A stretch of 25,761 nucleotides of DNA from Treponema sp. (GTDB taxonomy: Bacteria > Spirochaetota > Spirochaetia > Treponematales > Treponemataceae): the NCBI GenBank assembly GCA_016293915.1, contig JAEDCY010000035.1, positions 1 through 25,761 on the forward strand, in the 5' to 3' direction. Shown here in pieces: positions 13,546 through 20,644 of this stretch. The position numbers and the translations under genes are program-made. The number at the start of each line of letters is the position of its first letter. The stretch's first letter is position 1. The notes below the pieces were generated by a model that was given only the letters and a program-made list of their open reading frames with translations, was not told the origin of the DNA and made no database searches.

Positions 13546-13624
13546 ATTGTCACACGGATTCGAAACAGCTACGCTGTTTCTGTTTTGGTAAACTTATTGG
13601 TCATCCCCGAATCCGTGCGACAAT
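13546..13624. repeat. Inverted-repeat element, family B copy 1
   Basis: The 79-bp element has 17-bp terminal inverted repeats, ATTGTCACACGGATTCG and CGAATCCGTGCGACAAT (one mismatch). Just inside the left end is a perfect hairpin GAAACAGC-TAC-GCTGTTTC (13562-13580). It is followed by an AT-rich run with eight T residues, so on the + strand it may also stop stray transcription before the secA promoter. Confidence 0.85.
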
Positions 13625-13682
13625 ATATATTTTTTTTGTTGCCGACCGGAATAATAATATAGTAAATTCTATATAAATAGGA

Positions 13683-13715
13683 TATAATAGAATATCTATA
13701 AAATTTTACTTAAGG
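13683..13715 (+). promoter_or_regulatory. -10 box and ribosome site of secA
   Basis: TATAAT lies at 13683-13688 with a poor -35 (TAGTAA at 13660). TAAGGA near 13711 lies about 9 nt before the ATG at 13725. The surrounding spacer is very AT-rich, and other -10-like boxes are present. Confidence 0.4.
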
Positions 13716-13724
13716 AAAAAAAAC

Positions 13725-16547
13725 ATGTTTATTGATAAAGTTCTTACCGCGATTTTTGGTACTCAAAATGACCGCGATGTAAAAGCCCTGCGCCCAATCC
13801 TTGCAGCAGTAAATGCAAAAGAAGAATGGGCAAAATCACTTAAACCAGAAGAATTCCCAGAACAGACAAAAAAATTTAAGGAGCGCCTTGCAGCCGGCGA
13901 GACTCTCGACGATATTCTTCCGGAAGCCTTTGCTCTCTGCCGCGAAGCTTCCTGGCGTGTAATTGGAGAACGTCCTTTTGATGTTCAGATTATGGGTTCC
14001 ATCAACCTCCATCAGGGAAAAATCACTGAAATGAAGACTGGTGAAGGTAAAACCCTTGTTGCCGTTGCTCCAGCCTACCTCAATGCCCTTACAGGAAAAG
14101 GTGTACACGTAGTAACTGTAAACGATTACCTTGCAGAACGCGATGCAGATTCCCGCCGCCCTATTTTCACTTATCTTGGACTTACTGTAGGTGCAATTCT
14201 TTCTTCAATGGATAATGAAGCACGTAAAGCTGCATATGCCTGTGATGTAACTTACGGAACTAACAACGAATTTGGTTTCGACTACCTCCGCGATAACATG
14301 AAGATAGACCTTAAAGATAAGGTTCAGCGCGGCTTTAATTACTGTATTGTCGACGAAATTGACTCTATTTTGATTGATGAAGCCCGTACTCCTCTTATTA
14401 TTTCAGGCGCAGGCGAAGATGATACCTACAAATATCATGAAGTAGATAAATACGTTGGAGAACTTACTGAAGTTCCAAAAGATCCTAAAACAGACACCTA
14501 TCCGGATGAAACCTTTATGACACCGGAAGAGCGTGCCGCAATACCTGGTGACTATACTGTTGATGAAAAATCTAAGCGCATTTCCTTTACAGACAAGGGT
14601 ATGCTCCACATCAACGACATTCTTCACAAGCACAATCTGATTACTGGTTCTCTCGAAGACGAAGAGAACTTTGAATACACCCACTACTTTACACAGGCTC
14701 TTCGTGCTCACCTTCTTTTCCATAATGATGTTGATTACCTTGTTCGCGACGGAAAAGTTGAGATTATCGACGAGTTTACAGGCCGTGTTCTTGAAGGCCG
14801 CCGCTATTCAGACGGACTTCACCAGGCTATTGAAGCAAAGGAACACATCCGTATTGCTCAGCGAAACCGCACAATGGCAACCGTTACCTTCCAGAACTTC
14901 TTCCGTATGTACGACAAGCTTTCCGGAATGACTGGTACAGCCGCAACTGAAGCAGTTGAATTCAACAAGATTTACAACCTCGACGTAGTAGCAATTCCAA
15001 CAAACCTTCCTGTTGCCCGCAAGGACGAAAATGATGAAGTTTACCTCAACGAATCAGATAAATGGGAAGCAATTGCAAATGAAATTAAGGCAGCACATGA
15101 CAAGGGGCAGCCGGTACTTGTTGGTACTGTATCAGTTGAAAAATCTGAATTACTTTCTTCCCTACTTACCCGTAAAGGTATCCGCCATGAGGTTTTGAAT
15201 GCTAAAAACCATGCCCGCGAAGCTATGATTATTGCAGAAGCCGGTGCCAAAGGCGCTGTAACAATCGCAACTAACATGGCTGGCCGTGGTACTGATATTA
15301 AACTTGGCGGTAACCCGGAATTCCGCGCCCGAAAACGTGCCGGAACAAATGCCACAGAAGAACAGTACAAGGCAGCTCTTGCAATCGAAAAGGAAAACTG
15401 GAAAAAAGATTACGAAGAAGTAAAAGCTCTGGGTGGTCTTTATGTAATCGGTACAGAGCGTCATGAATCCCGCCGTATCGATAACCAGCTGCGCGGACGT
15501 TCTGGACGTCAGGGAGACCCAGGACGCTCTAAATTCTACATTTCTATGGATGATGATTTGATGCGTCTCTTTGGCGGCGAACGTATGAAGGCTATGATGA
15601 GCCGAATCGGTATGCAGCCGGGAGAACCAATTGATCACCCTTGGCTCAACAAGGGAATCGAGAAGGCTCAGCAGAAGGTAGAAGACCGCAACTTTGAAAT
15701 CCGTAAGCATTTGCTTGATTATGATGATGTTCTTAATGAACAGAGAACTGTAATTTACGAACAGCGCAACACCATTCTTGCAGATAACAATCTTTCTGAG
15801 CGCGTAATGAACAATGCCCGCGATGAAGTTGAGGCTTTATTTGATAATTATGAATATGAAGCAAAGCATAATCGCAACAGCACAGGCCCTCTTTCTGAGC
15901 TTCAGGAAAAAATCCGCAATACTTTTGCAATTCAGCTACCTTCAGACGGATACACAAGAGAAGCAGTTCTTGCAGCCCTTCAGAATGATATTACTGAAAA
16001 AGAAACTCTTGCTGGTAAAGAAAACTTCAATATGTTTATCCGCTACCAGTACATCCAAATGATTGATAAAAAATGGCTGGATCAGCTTGAAGCTCTGGAA
16101 GGTCTTCGCGAAGCTGTTGCCCTTCGTTCTTACGGCTCTAAGAACCCTCTTACAGAATACAAGATTGACGGCTTTAATATTTTTGATCAGATGCTGGAAA
16201 CTATCCGTAATTCGGTTATGTCTCGTGTATTCCGTGTACGTGTACAGCTTTCACCAGAAGCCGCTGAAGCCCGCCGCCGCATGCTGGAAGCTCAGCAACA
16301 GGGAATGAATGCACAGCATAACGAAGCAGGCAATACGGCCGCTCAGATGGCTCAGAATACTGCAGAGCGCAGTGCCCATTCTTCTTTCAACGGAGACCAG
16401 GCAAGACGTCAGGCAGCCGGAAGCGCAATGAATCAGCGCTCACAGGGAGACAACGTAACAGTTCGCAGAACAACGCCTAAGGTTGGACGTAATGATCCTT
16501 GTCCATGTGGAAGCGGAAAGAAATATAAGAACTGTTGTGGCCGCTAG
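13725..16547 (+). CDS. secA: Preprotein translocase ATPase SecA
   Basis: SecA pushes unfolded preproteins through SecYEG using ATP, and here supplies the lipoproteins and exported proteins of the window. The 940-residue protein shows the Walker A MKTGEGKT (103-110), DVTYGTNNEFGFDYLRD, Walker B DEID (210-213) followed by ILIDEARTPLIISG, the helicase motifs TGTAATE and GTERHESRRIDNQLRGRSGRQGD, and the scaffold and wing regions. The C-terminus carries the SEC-C zinc motif, C926-P-C928...C937-C938, which binds SecB or ribosomes in other bacteria. The linker before it (about 845-915) is rich in Ala, Gln and Asn and poorly conserved. It is a single-gene unit, closed by a strong terminator at 16603-16647. 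Confidence 0.98.
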   Translation: MFIDKVLTAIFGTQNDRDVKALRPILAAVNAKEEWAKSLKPEEFPEQTKKFKERLAAGETLDDILPEAFALCREASWRVIGERPFDVQIMGSINLHQGKITEMKTGEGKTLVAVAPAYLNALTGKGVHVVTVNDYLAERDADSRRPIFTYLGLTVGAILSSMDNEARKAAYACDVTYGTNNEFGFDYLRDNMKIDLKDKVQRGFNYCIVDEIDSILIDEARTPLIISGAGEDDTYKYHEVDKYVGELTEVPKDPKTDTYPDETFMTPEERAAIPGDYTVDEKSKRISFTDKGMLHINDILHKHNLITGSLEDEENFEYTHYFTQALRAHLLFHNDVDYLVRDGKVEIIDEFTGRVLEGRRYSDGLHQAIEAKEHIRIAQRNRTMATVTFQNFFRMYDKLSGMTGTAATEAVEFNKIYNLDVVAIPTNLPVARKDENDEVYLNESDKWEAIANEIKAAHDKGQPVLVGTVSVEKSELLSSLLTRKGIRHEVLNAKNHAREAMIIAEAGAKGAVTIATNMAGRGTDIKLGGNPEFRARKRAGTNATEEQYKAALAIEKENWKKDYEEVKALGGLYVIGTERHESRRIDNQLRGRSGRQGDPGRSKFYISMDDDLMRLFGGERMKAMMSRIGMQPGEPIDHPWLNKGIEKAQQKVEDRNFEIRKHLLDYDDVLNEQRTVIYEQRNTILADNNLSERVMNNARDEVEALFDNYEYEAKHNRNSTGPLSELQEKIRNTFAIQLPSDGYTREAVLAALQNDITEKETLAGKENFNMFIRYQYIQMIDKKWLDQLEALEGLREAVALRSYGSKNPLTEYKIDGFNIFDQMLETIRNSVMSRVFRVRVQLSPEAAEARRRMLEAQQQGMNAQHNEAGNTAAQMAQNTAERSAHSSFNGDQARRQAAGSAMNQRSQGDNVTVRRTTPKVGRNDPCPCGSGKKYKNCCGR

Positions 16548-16591
16548 AACAAAACGCTAGTTGACGATAGAACAAAACAGTGGTTGAGGCT
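16546..16591. repeat. Tandem imperfect 23-bp repeat after secA
   Basis: Two adjacent units start AGAACAAAAC and continue GCTAGTTGACGAT and AGTGGTTGAGGCT (17 of 23 positions agree). The first begins inside the secA stop region. The second unit's GTGGTTGAG, followed by CTCTCGAA, resembles the loop of the rbfA-operon terminator. Confidence 0.65.
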
Positions 16592-16602
16592 CTCGAAGCC
16601 AT

Positions 16603-16647
16603 AAAAAAATCCGGTGACTTAAAATAAAATGTCACCGGATTTTTTTT
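16603..16647. terminator. Bidirectional terminator between secA and lepB
   Basis: AAAAAATCCGGTGAC and GTCACCGGATTTTTT form a perfect 15-bp stem with a 12-nt A/T loop. A- and T-runs flank both arms, so it serves secA (+) and lepB (-). Confidence 0.92.
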
Positions 16648-16665
16648 ATTTAGGACTCTGATATT

Positions 16666-18405
16666 TTATACCTTTCCAAGTCTGCCAAGTGGCCAGAATC
16701 TGAACACAGGTTTTCCTATAATATATTTTTTATTTATATACTGAGGCGACATTATAGAATAATATGATATAGAAAGAGGATCTGTTTTTGCCAGAGCAGT
16801 TTCTTTGTAATCATAAGAATGACGTAAATCGAGAGAGTTAAAGCGGTTATCTCCCATCATAAAATAACAGTTTTCGGGAATATACTGAGGATTTCCAGCC
16901 GCATCATTTGCAGGGAATACCGGCATATTTCTTGAATCAAGAAGATTCTGCACATACCAGTAATGAAGTTCGATTTCATCCATTAAACTTTTTATTACCT
17001 TTTGCGAATCCCACTGACTCTGATCAAATCCATCAGAATAATATTTGGCATATTCTACCATCATCTTACCGAAAATAATTTTTGCCATAACATTCAGACG
17101 GTAATTTGATTCTGAATAATAATCACGAACATCATTTTTTGAAGGAATCCATGAAGTCATAAAGTTTTCAAACCACTCTGCTCCTCCTTCCTGGAGGTAC
17201 ATATTCTTAAATATTTCCATGCGGTTTCTAAAAAGAATTCCTTCATAAAGCTCTGGTGCAGTAAACTTTCCTGCATCTTTATTTACAACACGCAGATTAT
17301 AAAACTGTCTTGCAAGTTCTTTTGCCTTAAATTCTGCCGATGCCAAATCATAATTACGGCGAGCTTCTTCGTAATCAAGCATCTGCTGATATTTTTCTGT
17401 ATTGAACGGAAAATGCTGTATATTTGATTTTAATTTTGGATTAACTGAATTAAGATTCCAGACTGCATATTTTGAATCTAACTGCACAGGTTCAAAAACA
17501 TCACTTGAAGCAGTTCGGCGGTAAAGTGTTCCATCCTGCATTACAAGCTGTTCACCAGGAAGGCCGGTAATTCGTTTTACCAGAGGATCTGCCTTTAATT
17601 CTCCATCTGTATCTTTATTAAGATTGATTGTCATAAGACTGAACATATAAATAAGCTGAGATGTAACCGTTTTGACTTCTGACTTTCTATCCATACTGTA
17701 ATGAGGGTTACGTAAAACAATGGTATCTCCTCTTTTGTATTTACGGAAATCTGGTAAACCTACTTCTGTAAGAGGAAATTTTGGACCACAATCTATTTTT
17801 GAAACAAAAACACGATCTTTTATAAGAAAAGTTGGAACCATTGATTCTGAAGGGATTTCATACAGCTGCATAAGGAAAATCTGAAAAATCAGAACTGTAA
17901 AAATTGACCAGAAAAAGGCATCTATCCAGTCTACAAATTCATAAACAACTTTAGCAAATCCCTTAAACTTACGTTCTACAGGAATTATTTTCCAGCCTTG
18001 AACAATTTTTATATTTTTCTCTGGATAAAGAACTCGAGAATTAAAAAAAGCAAGAACAAAAATAACAAACCAGGATATAACTGCAAAAACATCAACTACA
18101 AAAGGAGTTCCAGTTTTTCCTGCCCTGCGGATTATAAATGTTATAAATAAAAAATATGGGAGATATTCATTTAATTTAATAGCTGCATAAAGATATGTTC
18201 CGTCTGTATCAAACACCAGTTTCTTTAATAAAAACCAGCAGGTAACAGCAAGGTAAATCATTGAAAGTGGAAATGCAAGAAGAGAAATATCTGCATGAAA
18301 ACTGAGATTTAATAAAGTAAAAATTGCCGCTGCTGCGAGTTCTATAAATATAAAAAGTTTTAATCTTTTAAAGTCGGATGTAAGTTCAATTTTTTTGTTA
18401 CTCAT
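16666..18405 (-). CDS. lepB: Signal peptidase I, enlarged form
   Basis: Signal peptidase I removes Sec and Tat signal peptides outside the membrane. The catalytic Ser/Lys pair is visible: S188 in IPSESMVPTF and K277 in DPLVKRITGLPGE. The conserved GDNRFNSLDLRH block is at 518-529, followed by a C-terminal IIGKPVFRFWPLGRLG. Two features are unusual. The N-terminal part has several hydrophobic helices (near 15-35, 42-62, 80-92, 103-121, 165-182) instead of one or two. An insertion of about 200 residues (about 300-500), rich in charged and aromatic residues, separates the Lys block from the GDN block. The total of 579 residues is well above the usual 200-330. TATATT lies 6 nt before the ATG with no ribosome site, so the mRNA may be leaderless. 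Confidence 0.95.
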   Translation of the reverse strand: MSNKKIELTSDFKRLKLFIFIELAAAAIFTLLNLSFHADISLLAFPLSMIYLAVTCWFLLKKLVFDTDGTYLYAAIKLNEYLPYFLFITFIIRRAGKTGTPFVVDVFAVISWFVIFVLAFFNSRVLYPEKNIKIVQGWKIIPVERKFKGFAKVVYEFVDWIDAFFWSIFTVLIFQIFLMQLYEIPSESMVPTFLIKDRVFVSKIDCGPKFPLTEVGLPDFRKYKRGDTIVLRNPHYSMDRKSEVKTVTSQLIYMFSLMTINLNKDTDGELKADPLVKRITGLPGEQLVMQDGTLYRRTASSDVFEPVQLDSKYAVWNLNSVNPKLKSNIQHFPFNTEKYQQMLDYEEARRNYDLASAEFKAKELARQFYNLRVVNKDAGKFTAPELYEGILFRNRMEIFKNMYLQEGGAEWFENFMTSWIPSKNDVRDYYSESNYRLNVMAKIIFGKMMVEYAKYYSDGFDQSQWDSQKVIKSLMDEIELHYWYVQNLLDSRNMPVFPANDAAGNPQYIPENCYFMMGDNRFNSLDLRHSYDYKETALAKTDPLSISYYSIMSPQYINKKYIIGKPVFRFWPLGRLGKV

Positions 18406-18411
18406 ATGTAT

Positions 18412-18417
18412 AATATA
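18412..18417 (-). promoter_or_regulatory. -10 box immediately before lepB
   Basis: TATATT on the - strand is 6 nt from the ATG. The best -35 (GTTACA, 18 nt upstream) is weak. No Shine-Dalgarno sequence is seen. Confidence 0.45.
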
Positions 18418-18447
18418 ACAAAAAATTTCGTTTTATGTAACAAGTAT

Positions 18448-18535
18448 TTGTCACACGGATTCGAAATGACTAACGTCATTTCCTGATATTTATATGAAAG
18501 ATTTTGCGTTAGCAAAATCAAAATCCGTGTGATAA
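18448..18535. repeat. Inverted-repeat element, family B copy 2, forming the tatD gene end
   Basis: The 88-bp element has ends TTGTCACACGGATT and AATCCGTGTGATAA. Inside are two perfect 8-bp hairpins, GAAATGAC-TAAC-GTCATTTC (18463-18482) and GATTTTGC-GTTA-GCAAAATC (18500-18519). Their loops read CTAACG and CGTTAG, complementary over six bases. The right end supplies the last codons (Leu-Ser-His-Gly-Phe) and stop of the tatD-family gene. Confidence 0.88.
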
Positions 18536-19246
18536 TTTTATAATTTCATCATTCACTTTTATTATATCCTTAAGATCTGTATATTGTTCCCCTTTCAAAA
18601 ATTGAAAAGGAGCATCTGTTTCTGCCAGCACACGCTCTGACGGCAGCTCACACACACAGGCTCTTGCTTTTTTATTCCCATTTAAAAGTTGTTTTCCAAA
18701 GCTGAAATAACCATTTATTCCCCGGTCCAGCAGTGATTGGGCTTCTACAGGAGATCCCATAAATGAATGAAAGAGAACTTCCGGGATTTTTTTTAACTGT
18801 TTTGAATATTCAAAAAGTTTATGATTTGCTTTGCGACAGTGAATTACAAGCGGTATATTATAGTTAAGTGCAAGCTCCAGCTGTATATTCCATATTTCTT
18901 CCTGTTGTTTTGCTGTACTCTTAAACTCCTCAGTAAAAAAATCAAAACCTGTCTCGCCAATAAAGGAAATAAGATTATTTTTGAGAAGATTTTCAAGAAA
19001 ATCAGCTGACTCTTTTATATTTTCGTTTTCTGCATTCTGAGGATGCATTCCATAAGCTTGTATAATATTTGAAGGAGCTTTTTTCTGTATTTCAAATTCC
19101 TGTATACTATGTGCACAAGATATTCCCTGCCACTTAATATCATTTTCAAAATCTGAAATACTTATTCCTTTCTCTATACAAACTGCATAATGAAAATGTG
19201 CATCAAAATAATTTTTTTTATCTTTTTTTGAAAATTTTTCTAACAT
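18518..19246 (-). CDS. TatD-family metal-dependent hydrolase/DNase
   Basis: TatD-family enzymes are TIM-barrel nucleases with a two-metal site. All metal ligands can be placed: DAHFH (H17 and H19), E98 in GETGFD, H136 in VIHCRK, H160 in LFHSFMGS and D211 in AETDAPF. GMHP (66-69) is also typical. I start at the ATG at 19246 (242 residues); the open frame runs 17 codons further but TATAAT sits 7 nt before this ATG, implying a leaderless message. The C-terminus is shortened: the gene runs into a family B repeat that provides the residues LSHGF and the stop, replacing what is usually another helix. Whether the protein stays active is unknown, but the whole active site is upstream. lepB is next downstream. 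Confidence 0.88.
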   Translation of the reverse strand: MLEKFSKKDKKNYFDAHFHYAVCIEKGISISDFENDIKWQGISCAHSIQEFEIQKKAPSNIIQAYGMHPQNAENENIKESADFLENLLKNNLISFIGETGFDFFTEEFKSTAKQQEEIWNIQLELALNYNIPLVIHCRKANHKLFEYSKQLKKIPEVLFHSFMGSPVEAQSLLDRGINGYFSFGKQLLNGNKKARACVCELPSERVLAETDAPFQFLKGEQYTDLKDIIKVNDEIIKLSHGF

Positions 19247-19253
19247 TATTTCT

Positions 19254-19259
19254 ATTATA
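19254..19259 (-). promoter_or_regulatory. -10 box 7 nt before the tatD-family ATG
   Basis: On the - strand TATAAT is followed by AGAAATA and ATG. No convincing -35 is found at 16-18 nt, and no Shine-Dalgarno. Confidence 0.5.
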
Positions 19260-19290
19260 TCCGAAAATAAGAGTAATGCGACAGTTTTGC

Positions 19291-19319
19291 GTGACACTTT
19301 AAATCATTTTTTATATATG
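19291..19319 (+). promoter_or_regulatory. Promoter of the 72-residue protein gene
   Basis: GTGACA (19291-19296), 17 nt, TATATG (19314-19319). GGGAG at 19319-19323 is about 9 nt before the ATG, so this gene, unlike its divergent neighbour, has a conventional ribosome site. Confidence 0.5.
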
Positions 19320-19332
19320 GGAGTAAAAGAAA

Positions 19333-19551
19333 ATGAAAAAATACACACTCAAAAGCATTGGTAAAAACACAGATTACATGACTATTCTGCGTGAGATGGA
19401 AGATGGCTTTGTAGTACAGATTGTTCGTGATATGGATGGCTACGAAGATATTAAAACAGATTATATTTCTCGCGAGCTCTTTGACAGCTGTATCCGCACC
19501 GGTTATCTTACAGAAATTACTGAAACTGTAAAGATGGCTGTTAATGCATAA
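19333..19551 (+). CDS. Small soluble protein, unknown
   Basis: This 72-residue protein is charged, with no signal peptide or membrane segment. It reads as alternating strands and helices: YTLKSIGKNTDYMTILREMEDGFVVQIVRDMDGYEDIKTD, then a helix ISRELFDSCIRTGYLTEI. It has its own promoter, ribosome site and terminator, which supports a real gene. I do not recognise the family. The amphipathic beta-hairpin followed by a helix would suit a small dimerising or regulatory protein, but nothing in the sequence points to a ligand. It lies between tatD (divergent) and miaA (convergent), neither of which suggests a role. Confidence 0.78.
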   Translation: MKKYTLKSIGKNTDYMTILREMEDGFVVQIVRDMDGYEDIKTDYISRELFDSCIRTGYLTEITETVKMAVNA

Positions 19552-19587
19552 AAAATAAAAAGTAAAAAACTAGTCCTCTTGTAAATG

Positions 19588-19626
19588 AACTGCCGGTTAC
19601 ACCATCGGCAGTTTGACTTTTTATAT
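19588..19626 (+). terminator. Terminator after the 72-residue protein gene
   Basis: AACTGCCG and CGGCAGTT form a perfect 8-bp stem with a 10-nt loop, followed by TGACTTTTTATATTT. Confidence 0.75.
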
Positions 19627-19681
19627 TTAATACTTCGATAAGCACAGTAACTTTCTTGTTTAACTAGCTGTTAATGCCTTC

Positions 19682-20644
19682 CTAAAAAAGTTCGGGGTGA
19701 CATTTTATTATTTGAGAAGCTTCTTTTATCCTTTCTTCTTTATTGCCAGGTTTAAGCCATTTAATTTCAACGCCTTTTTTTTCCATCATACGAAACCAAG
19801 TTTCCTGTCTTTTTGCAAACTGTCTTATGGCAATAAATAAACTTTGATAAAGTTCTTCTTTAGAGGCAATTTTTCCCTGCAGGAATTCAGAACAAAAACG
19901 ATACTCAAGTCCAAGCTTTTCCAGTCTTTCCCAGCTTATTCCGCTCTCATGAATAGACTGAACTTCTTCCAGCATTCCACCATCAAGTCTTTCACGAAGG
20001 CGTATACTGATATTTTCCCAAAGCTGAGGTCGTGGTAAAGTCGTTCCAATTATAAGAGGCTTTATTTCAGGTCGCTGAACAGAAGTCGATTCTACTCCCT
20101 GTTTTTTGGCTTCAATAATTTCCAGAGCTTTGATTACCCGGTCTTTTTCAAGAAGGTCACATTTTGTATGGAGGTCAGGCTGAAGCTTCATAAGACGATC
20201 TGCAAGAACCTCAAGAGGAGTTGCTTCAAGTTCTTCATGCAGTTTTTTATTTTCCGGAAGTATTACCAGCTGATAATCACGTACAATGGCATCCAGATAC
20301 ATGCCGGTACCTCCGACAACAACCGGAAGTTTTCCGCGGTTAGATATATCTTTAAATGCCTTATAAAAATCCTGCTGATAATTATATACATTATATTCTG
20401 CCGGAAGCTCTGTAATATCAATCAAATGATAAGGAACTGCCGCCCCTTCACTGCTTTGTGCATAATCAGCCAGGTCTTTTCCGGAACCTATATCAAGATG
20501 ACGATAAGTTTGGCGTGAATCTGCCGAAATAATTTCACCATTGAAAGCCCTTGCAAGAGCAACTCCAATTGCAGTTTTTCCAACAGCAGTAGGTCCTAAA
20601 ACTATTATACAGTTATATGAACTAGAGGACACGGCACACCACAC
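19682..20644 (-). CDS. miaA: tRNA dimethylallyltransferase MiaA
   Basis: MiaA adds a dimethylallyl group to N6 of A37 in tRNAs reading codons that start with U. The P-loop GPTAVGKT (17-24), SADSRQTYRHLDIGSGK, PYHLIDI, VVVGGTGMYLDAIV and LRERLDGGMLEEV are all typical; the 320-residue length fits. The GTG start at 20644 lies inside the last codons of rlmI (a 23-nt overlap), so the two genes are coupled. A second in-frame GTG four codons later is possible. The protein ends CHPELF, encoded by a GTCACCCCGAACTT sequence identical to the first arm of a family A repeat, so the gene end has been rewritten by a half repeat. Confidence 0.95.
   Translation of the reverse strand: MWCAVSSSSYNCIIVLGPTAVGKTAIGVALARAFNGEIISADSRQTYRHLDIGSGKDLADYAQSSEGAAVPYHLIDITELPAEYNVYNYQQDFYKAFKDISNRGKLPVVVGGTGMYLDAIVRDYQLVILPENKKLHEELEATPLEVLADRLMKLQPDLHTKCDLLEKDRVIKALEIIEAKKQGVESTSVQRPEIKPLIIGTTLPRPQLWENISIRLRERLDGGMLEEVQSIHESGISWERLEKLGLEYRFCSEFLQGKIASKEELYQSLFIAIRQFAKRQETWFRMMEKKGVEIKWLKPGNKEERIKEASQIIKCHPELF
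19688..19701 (-). repeat. Family A half-repeat at the miaA 3' end
   Basis: On the - strand GTCACCCCGAACTT equals the first 14 bases of the 9721-9791 element. The second half is absent; TTTTAG follows and gives the miaA stop. Confidence 0.6.

Noticed and set aside
17000..17510. Intein or inserted mobile gene within lepB
   Set aside because: The extra 200 residues have no splicing or homing-endonuclease motifs, and the DNA composition matches the rest of the gene.
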